Shown here: positions 14,638-19,524 of the stretch, in pieces
Layout: the number at the start of each line of letters is the position of its first letter
How positions within the stretch are numbered: the stretch's first letter is position 1
Assembly (NCBI RefSeq): GCF_964246085.1
Contig: NZ_CAXTPD010000048.1
Source: Brotaphodocola sp003480315
Lineage (GTDB): Bacteria; Bacillota; Clostridia; Lachnospirales; Lachnospiraceae
Direction: 5' to 3' (one strand)
Length of the DNA stretch: 19,524 bases
Program-made: the position numbers and the translations under genes
The notes under the pieces: generated by a model
What the model was told of the DNA's origin: nothing
The model's input: only the letters and a program-made list of their open reading frames with translations
Database searches by the model: none

Positions 14638-14688
14638 TACAACATGTTGAGATAGAAGAAAATACGTCTCCAACATGTTGTATTTTTT
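14638..14688 (+). terminator. Terminator after the SpoIIM-like gene
   Basis: TACAACATGTTG (14638-14649) and CAACATGTTGTA (14671-14682) pair perfectly, with AGA and TCT extending the stem past one bulged C, and six T residues (14683-14688) follow. Each arm contains the self-complementary 10-mer CAACATGTTG, so it is also a direct repeat. Confidence 0.85.
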
Positions 14689-14732
14689 ATGTTAATCATG
14701 TCAAAATGGGCCGAAAAGTGGGAAATATGTGT

Positions 14733-14761
14733 TTGATTTTATAGGAAAATGCGGATATAAT
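14733..14761 (+). promoter_or_regulatory. Strong sigma-A promoter for xerD
   Basis: TTGATT (14733-14738), 17 bases and a perfect TATAAT (14756-14761). Transcription starts near 14768, giving a leader of about 114 bases in which I recognise no known element. The promoter rules out the in-frame start upstream at 14729. Confidence 0.8.
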
Positions 14762-14881
14762 GGTATTCACATTGCCGGAATATGCGTGTTTTATGGGATT
14801 TCAGGGCAGAAGACAGCCCGAGCCCGTCACTGCAGGAATGGCCTGGAAATACCGTTTTGGGGGAAGTTGGAGTTTAAGAAT

Positions 14882-15733
14882 ATGACGACAGAGATAGAGT
14901 CTTTTATCCATTATCTTGAGGATGTGAAACAATCATCGAAAAATACCATAGTATCTTACCAGAGGGACTTAAGGCAGCTTAAGGAGTATCTGGAGCGTCA
15001 GGGAATCGAGGAGCCGTCTAAGGTAACAAGAACCAGCCTGAATTCCTACATTTCCTATCTGGAACGAAAGGGAAAGGCCACAACGACCATATCCCGGATC
15101 CTTGCATCCACGAAAGCGTTCTTTCATTATGAACTGATGGAGGGAAACATCCGCCGCGACCCGGCAGAGCTTTTGAAAACACCGAAAATTGAGAAAAAGA
15201 TTCCGGTTATTCTTACTGTAGAAGAAGTGAACCGTTTTCTTGAGCAGCCAGAAGGAGAGGGCGCAAAAGAAGTGCGTGATAAGGCTATGCTGGAACTCCT
15301 TTACGCCACGGGAATCCGGGTATCTGAGCTGATCGGACTGGAGCTTCAGGATGTGAATCTGGCGGTGGGCTTTCTTACCTGCCGTGACGGGGAGAAGGAG
15401 CGGGTGATTCCCTTTGGCAAAAAGGTAAATCAGTATCTGCGGGCCTATCTGGAGAAAGCCAGACCGGAACTTTTGAAGGGGAATGAATCTACCTGGCTGT
15501 TTACCAACTGCAACGGAAAGCAGATGTCACGCCAGGGATTCTGGAAAATCGTGAAATATTACGGGGACAAGGCTGAAATTCAGGTGGATATTACACCGCA
15601 TACCCTGCGCCATTCCTTTGCCGCGCACCTGATCAGCAGCGGCGCAGATATCCAGGCGGTACAGACTATGCTGGGACATGCGGATCTGGCAACCACACTG
15701 GCTTATCAGGGGTACATCCAGAAACAGCATTAA
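14882..15733 (+). CDS. xerD: Tyrosine recombinase XerD
   Basis: 283-residue site-specific recombinase that, with XerC, resolves chromosome dimers at dif. The N-terminal SAM-like core-binding domain (about 1-90, ESFIHYLEDVKQSSKNT) precedes the catalytic domain. Catalytic residues are Arg146 in ATGIRVSEL, Lys172, His240 and Arg243 in HTLRHSFAAHL, His266 in LGHADLATT and the nucleophile Tyr275. The complete set is present; the C-terminus after Tyr275 is short (8 residues) but usable. The ATG at 14882 is chosen because GGAG (14869-14872) lies 9 bases upstream and the promoter excludes any longer form. Synteny next to a SpoIIM-like gene supports XerD over XerC or an integron/phage integrase. Confidence 0.9.
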   Translation: MTTEIESFIHYLEDVKQSSKNTIVSYQRDLRQLKEYLERQGIEEPSKVTRTSLNSYISYLERKGKATTTISRILASTKAFFHYELMEGNIRRDPAELLKTPKIEKKIPVILTVEEVNRFLEQPEGEGAKEVRDKAMLELLYATGIRVSELIGLELQDVNLAVGFLTCRDGEKERVIPFGKKVNQYLRAYLEKARPELLKGNESTWLFTNCNGKQMSRQGFWKIVKYYGDKAEIQVDITPHTLRHSFAAHLISSGADIQAVQTMLGHADLATTLAYQGYIQKQH

Positions 15734-15746
15734 GCAAAATAAGATT

Positions 15747-15781
15747 TACAGGCGTCGCAGATTGCGTGCGCCTGTATTCTT
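15747..15781 (+). terminator. Terminator after xerD
   Basis: TACAGGCG (15747-15754) and CGCCTGTA (15769-15776) form an 8-base stem, with further partial pairing inside the 14-base loop, followed by a T-rich TTCTTTT tract. Confidence 0.7.
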
Positions 15782-15813
15782 TTCCGGGGAAAACGGTTCT
15801 CGTGACTTAAGAA

Positions 15814-15826
15814 TTGTGATATACTG
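15814..15826 (+). promoter_or_regulatory. Extended -10 promoter of the amidase gene
   Basis: TGA-TATACT (15817-15825) is an extended -10 box with a weak -35 (15797-15802). The 13-mer at 15814-15826 matches the kinase promoter (7885-7897) at 12 positions. Transcription would start near 15832. Confidence 0.6.
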
Positions 15827-15860
15827 AAACAAGGTTTGTATACAAAGGAGCGGATACGGT

Positions 15861-16604
15861 ATGGCACAGGAGGATGAAAACGAAAGAGGCAGAGGTGCGA
15901 ATGCGCGGATGCGTTTCAGGCAAAGCGCGGGGCAGGAACGGGAAAATGTGAGAAAGGCCAATCGTTCAATGAGGTTTCTCATTGCTGTGGATGCGGTTTT
16001 GTTTCTGGCTATTCTGATTGCGGGAGGTATGCTGCTTTACCGGCGCCAGAACCGGGAAGCAGAACAGCATCTTTCTGAGATTCAGGCACCAGACTGGTAT
16101 ACCCAGGATTTTCTGACCGTAAATCCTTACTCCAGACCGGGAACGAAGCGTGAACATGTGCGGGACATCGTCATCCATTATGTGGCTAACCCGGGAACCA
16201 GTGCGATACAGAACCGGAATTATTTTGAGGGACTGAAAGACCAGAGTGGCTCAAAAACAGTGTCTGCCAGCAGCCATTACATCATTGGGGCGGACGGCAC
16301 AATTCTGCAGTGCATTCCGTTAGATGAAGTGGCATATGGTAATTATCCGCGCAATGAAGATACCGTTTCCATTGAATGCTGTCATCCGGATGCGGACGGA
16401 AGGTTTACTGATGCCACAATCAAGTCTCTGGCCAGGCTGACAGGGTGGCTCTGCAAGGAGCTTTCCTTAAATGAAAAGCATATCATCCGGCATCATGATG
16501 TGAGCGGAAAAAACTGCCCCAAATATTATGTGGAACATGAAGATGCCTGGAGGGCACTGAAAAAGAAGCTGGCTGCTGGCATCAAGGAAGCGAAAGCTGA
16601 ATAA
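15861..16604 (+). CDS. Membrane-anchored N-acetylmuramoyl-L-alanine amidase (Amidase_2)
   Basis: 247 residues. A basic, charged cytosolic head (1-37) is followed by one membrane helix (about 38-60) and an extracytoplasmic zinc amidase domain (about 75-240). It would cleave the bond between MurNAc and the stem peptide of peptidoglycan. Visible motifs are His106 in IVIHYVANPG (zinc ligand), SSHYIIGADG (137-146), the catalytic Glu172 in SIECCHPD, and His211/His212 with Cys219 in HHDVSGKNCP (zinc ligands). All expected residues are present. AAAGGAG (15844-15850) is 10 bases before the ATG. It has its own promoter and the topoisomerase gene follows 20 bases on, so both are probably cotranscribed. 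The role in growth, separation or sporulation cannot be told from sequence. Confidence 0.9.
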   Translation: MAQEDENERGRGANARMRFRQSAGQERENVRKANRSMRFLIAVDAVLFLAILIAGGMLLYRRQNREAEQHLSEIQAPDWYTQDFLTVNPYSRPGTKREHVRDIVIHYVANPGTSAIQNRNYFEGLKDQSGSKTVSASSHYIIGADGTILQCIPLDEVAYGNYPRNEDTVSIECCHPDADGRFTDATIKSLARLTGWLCKELSLNEKHIIRHHDVSGKNCPKYYVEHEDAWRALKKKLAAGIKEAKAE

Positions 16605-16624
16605 CAGAAAGGAATCCTGATTTT

Positions 16625-18676
16625 ATGGGAAAATCATTATACATAGCGGAGAAACCCAGCGTGGCCCAGCAGTTTGCGGACGCGCTGAAGATTTCCGCAA
16701 GACGGTCGGACGGCTATATTGAGTCCGATACCGCGGTGGTGACCTGGTGCGTGGGACATCTGGTTACCATGAGTTATCCGGAGGCATATGATCCGGCTCT
16801 GAGGCGCTGGAGCCTGCAGACACTGCCGTTTCTGCCAAAGGAATTCAAGTACCAGGTGATCGATGGCGTCTCAAAGCAGTTTGCCATTGTCAGCCGCCTG
16901 TTGAACCGGCCGGATGTGGACACCATTTATATCTGTACCGACTCCGGGCGGGAGGGCGAATACATTTACCGCCTGGTAGATCAAATGGCGGGTGTAAAGG
17001 GCAAGACCAGAAAGCGTGTCTGGATCGATTCCCAGACAGAGGAGGAAATCCTGCGCGGCATCCGGGATGCCAAGGACTGGAGTGAGTATGATAACCTGGC
17101 GGCCTCTGCTTATCTTAGGGCGAAAGAAGATTATCTGATGGGCATTAACTTTTCTCGTCTGCTCACCTTAAAATATGGCCCGACGATTTCTGCTTTTTTG
17201 AAGGCGGACCGCACGGTGCTTTCCGTGGGCCGGGTCATGACCTGCGTTCTCGGTATGGTGGTGCGCCGGGAGAGGGAAATCCGCAATTTCGTGAAGACGC
17301 CATTTTACCGGGTGATCGGCACGTTTTTATCCCAGGATATGAAGTTTGACGCAGAGTGGAGAAGCGTGGATGGTTCCCGTTATTTCCAGTCACCCAAATT
17401 ATACAAGGAAAATGGATTTAAAAAGCGGGAGGATGCAGAGGCGCTGATCACACAGCTGAAAGAAACAGATCCGCCAGTGGGTGTCTTAAGCAAAGTGGAA
17501 CGCAAGAAGGAAACTAAGAATCCGCCGCTTCTTTATAACCTGGCAGAGCTTCAGAATGACTGCTCAAAAATGTTCAAGATCAGCCCGGATGAAACCCTGA
17601 AGGTTGTGCAGGAACTGTATGAGAAAAAGCTGGTAACCTATCCGCGTACTGATGCCCGCGTACTTTCAACAGCTGTAGCCAAAGAAATAACAAAGAATAT
17701 CGGAGGTTTGAAAAATTTTGAGCCAATGAAAGGCTTTGCCCAGGAAATCCTGGACCAGGGGTCTTATCAGGGGATTATGAAGACCCGATATGTCAATGAC
17801 AAACAGATCACGGACCACTATGCGATTGTACCGACGGGGCAGGGATTTGGTGCCATGCGCAGTCTTTCACCATTGTGCATGAAAATCTACGAGGTGATTG
17901 CCAGAAGATTTTTAAGCATTTTTTATCCTGCGGCGATTTATCAGAAGTATGCGCTGGAGCTGACCTGTGGCCAGGAGCATTTCTTTACCAGCTTCCGTGT
18001 GCTTACAGAGCAGGGCTATTTAAAGGTGGCCGAGGTGCCGAAGCGGAAGAAAGCGGATGATACCGCAGCATCCGGCGGTCAGGTGGCAGACGGGGAGACA
18101 GATGACAAGGACGAGTCCGAAATCAACAAAAAGGATATGGAAAATCCGGCATTCATTGCTATGCTGGCTTCCCTGAAAAAGGGCATGCAGCTTCCGGTGG
18201 ATGGCTTTGCCATCAAGGAAGGGGAAACATCCCCTCCAAAACGTTATTCTTCCGGTTCCATGATCCTGGCAATGGAGAACGCAGGACAGCTTATTGAGGA
18301 CGAGGAACTTCGCGCCCAGATCAAGGGAAGCGGCATCGGCACCAGCGCGACCCGCGCGGAAATCCTCAAAAAGCTGGTCAATATCAAATACCTGGCGTTA
18401 AATGGCAAGACCCAGATCATCACGCCAACGCTTTTAGGAGAGCTGGTGTTTGATGTGGTCGGCGCATCCATCCGCCAGCTTCTGAATCCGGAACTGACGG
18501 CAAGCTGGGAGAAGGGGCTTACCTATGTGGCAGAGGGCTCCATCACTCCGGACGAGTATATGGAAAAACTGGAACGTTTCGTAGCTGGAAGAACCTACGG
18601 GGTTTTGCGCCTGAACAACCAGTATCAGCTCCGGGAATATTTTGAGACAGCCGGGCAGAACTACTCGAAAAAGTAA
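16625..18676 (+). CDS. topB: DNA topoisomerase III (type IA)
   Basis: 683-residue type IA topoisomerase that passes single strands and decatenates DNA. The Toprim domain has Glu9 in IAEKPSV and the acidic motif as TDSGREGE (105-112), where the second Asp of the usual DxDxE is Gly108. The catalytic Tyr339 lies in VTYPRTDAR. The C-terminal core includes GIGTSATRAEILKKL and ends with no Cys-rich zinc fingers. A charged low-complexity segment (about 475-510) interrupts the core. Length and the DxG form fit a TopB branch also found on conjugative elements, but no other mobile genes are here and the gene looks chromosomal. The ribosome site is AAAGGA, about 10 bases upstream. Confidence 0.92.
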   Translation: MGKSLYIAEKPSVAQQFADALKISARRSDGYIESDTAVVTWCVGHLVTMSYPEAYDPALRRWSLQTLPFLPKEFKYQVIDGVSKQFAIVSRLLNRPDVDTIYICTDSGREGEYIYRLVDQMAGVKGKTRKRVWIDSQTEEEILRGIRDAKDWSEYDNLAASAYLRAKEDYLMGINFSRLLTLKYGPTISAFLKADRTVLSVGRVMTCVLGMVVRREREIRNFVKTPFYRVIGTFLSQDMKFDAEWRSVDGSRYFQSPKLYKENGFKKREDAEALITQLKETDPPVGVLSKVERKKETKNPPLLYNLAELQNDCSKMFKISPDETLKVVQELYEKKLVTYPRTDARVLSTAVAKEITKNIGGLKNFEPMKGFAQEILDQGSYQGIMKTRYVNDKQITDHYAIVPTGQGFGAMRSLSPLCMKIYEVIARRFLSIFYPAAIYQKYALELTCGQEHFFTSFRVLTEQGYLKVAEVPKRKKADDTAASGGQVADGETDDKDESEINKKDMENPAFIAMLASLKKGMQLPVDGFAIKEGETSPPKRYSSGSMILAMENAGQLIEDEELRAQIKGSGIGTSATRAEILKKLVNIKYLALNGKTQIITPTLLGELVFDVVGASIRQLLNPELTASWEKGLTYVAEGSITPDEYMEKLERFVAGRTYGVLRLNNQYQLREYFETAGQNYSKK

Positions 18677-18777
18677 GGCAGCCTGGTCTGGAAAAGAATC
18701 ATACAGAACAGAAACCCTCCTGCACTTTTCAAAGGCAGCTGAGTATATATCTTTAAGAAAGAAAAGAGGATATGATC

Positions 18778-19449
18778 ATGAAAAAAGAAGAAATGAAGAT
18801 CAGAGATCTGTACAGCCTGGAGAACACCATGGCGAAAGAACTGTTAGAACAGTTTACTTATCCGTGGGAAGTTCTGGCTCACATTGGTGATTTTGTAGAG
18901 CGCCTGGGAGAAACCCTTCCGAAGGATGAGTACGCAAACCCGGCAGAGGGCATCTGGATTCACAAATCTGCCCACATCGCACCGACCGCAGGCATCATTG
19001 CGCCGGTCATCATCGGACCGGAGGCAGAAGTGCGTCACTGCGCGTTCATCCGCGGTAAAGTTATCGTTGGCAAGGGAGCAGTAGTAGGAAACTCCACGGA
19101 ATTAAAGAATGTGATTCTGTTTGACGGTGTTCAGGTACCGCACTACAACTATGTAGGCGATTCCATTCTGGGCTACAAAGCACACATGGGCGCAGGTTCC
19201 ATCACCTCCAACGTTCGTTCCGATAAAGCACTGGTCAAAGTACACGCAGAAGACGGCGACATCGAAACCGGCTTAAAGAAATTCGGCGCCATGATTGGTG
19301 ACTGCGTAGAAGTAGGTTGCGGCTCTGTATTAAATCCGGGGACCGTCATTGGAAAGAACAGCAGCGTCTACCCGCTCTCCAGCGTCCGCACCGCAGTCGA
19401 TGCAGACTCCATCTACAAGCAGCAGGGAGAGGTTGCGAAGAGACAGTAA
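18778..19449 (+). CDS. Stand-alone GlmU-like left-handed beta-helix acyltransferase
   Basis: 223 residues. After an alpha-helical head (1-55), hexapeptide repeats build a left-handed beta-helix (about 60-205). The core reads VGNSTELKN, VPHYNYVGDS and MGAGSITSN, closely like the acetyltransferase half of GlmU, including a His (122) at the place of the GlmU acetyl-transfer His. The nucleotidyltransferase half of GlmU is absent, so a label such as UDP-GlcNAc pyrophosphorylase would mislead. An acetyl-CoA-dependent sugar acyltransferase is the likely role; the substrate is unknown. ATG 18778 is preferred: AGAGGA (18765-18770) is 7 bases away, while ATG 18772 is only 1 base away. Confidence 0.82.
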   Translation: MKKEEMKIRDLYSLENTMAKELLEQFTYPWEVLAHIGDFVERLGETLPKDEYANPAEGIWIHKSAHIAPTAGIIAPVIIGPEAEVRHCAFIRGKVIVGKGAVVGNSTELKNVILFDGVQVPHYNYVGDSILGYKAHMGAGSITSNVRSDKALVKVHAEDGDIETGLKKFGAMIGDCVEVGCGSVLNPGTVIGKNSSVYPLSSVRTAVDADSIYKQQGEVAKRQ

Positions 19450-19524
19450 ATAACAATTTAAGGGAATAGCACGAAAAGGTCCGAAGTTCCGGGGAGGGCC
19501 TACAGAACCGCAGATGCGGTGGAA
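19450..19524. other. 3' edge with two small hairpins, unclassified
   Basis: After the stop there are two foldable segments: GGTCC with GGGCC (one G-U) around a 13-base loop, and ACCGC (19507-19511) with GCGGT (19516-19520). There is no T-run inside the window. I could not match this to a known riboswitch or RNA, and the sequence is cut by the window edge. Confidence 0.3.

Noticed and set aside
14729..14881. 51-codon N-terminal extension of XerD
   Set aside because: A strong promoter (14733-14761) lies inside it, and the ribosome site and homologous N-terminus point to ATG 14882.
16937..16960. Asp-to-Gly change in TopB as evidence of a dead enzyme
   Set aside because: The remaining catalytic residues including Tyr339 are intact and I recall the DxG form in other TopB proteins, so inactivity is not supported.
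1..19524. A hidden defence, phage or toxin-antitoxin system
   Set aside because: Every sizeable + strand gene fits a housekeeping, transport, envelope or regulatory family, and no gap is large enough for an unlisted system.

Overview
All genes lie on the + strand and the layout is that of a chromosomal housekeeping region of a low-to-moderate GC, probably anaerobic Firmicute. The best guess is a Lachnospiraceae-type Clostridia. This is inferred from strong AGGAGG ribosome sites, a T-box leader, a SpoIIM-like gene and gene order shared with Bacillus/Clostridia (yloU-yloV-recG and nudF-spoIIM-xerD). I see no CRISPR array, tRNA, rRNA, phage, transposase or recognisable defence system. The unusual signals are at the RNA and promoter level, not new protein systems.

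Layout. (1) 225-4469: an Asp23/YloU-like protein, a FakA/YloV (DAK2) fatty-acid-kinase-like protein and RecG. A hairpin that coincides with a 14-codon leader ORF sits between the last two. (2) 4470-5047: a gene-free stretch holding a striking ~179-nt rod-like palindrome, a near-consensus promoter and a complete T-box leader with a TGG (tryptophan) specifier. (3) 5048-7837: the T-box-controlled ABC transporter (binding lipoprotein, permease, ATPase), i.e. a TrpXYZ-type tryptophan importer. (4) 7838-10579: a histidine kinase and an overlapping OmpR-type regulator, then a secreted YkuD-type L,D-transpeptidase. (5) 10580-12517: a strong promoter followed directly by a terminator, then a DEAD-box RNA helicase with a DbpA RNA-binding tail. 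(6) 12518-15733: ProC, a Nudix ADP-ribose pyrophosphatase, a SpoIIM-like membrane protein and XerD. (7) 15734-19449: a membrane-anchored Amidase_2 enzyme, topoisomerase III and a stand-alone GlmU-like left-handed beta-helix acetyltransferase. The last 75 bases hold only small hairpins.

How it fits together. Uncharged tRNA-Trp should switch on the transporter through the T-box. Genome maintenance (RecG, XerD, TopB), cell envelope (L,D-transpeptidase, amidase, SpoIIM, FakA-type lipid supply) and small-molecule metabolism (ProC, Nudix) dominate. At several gene boundaries the next gene's promoter is nested in, or abuts, the previous terminator, which makes tightly packed transcription units. For several genes the best-supported start lies inside the longest open frame and is chosen by the ribosome site: 595, 2397, 12625, 14882 and 18778.
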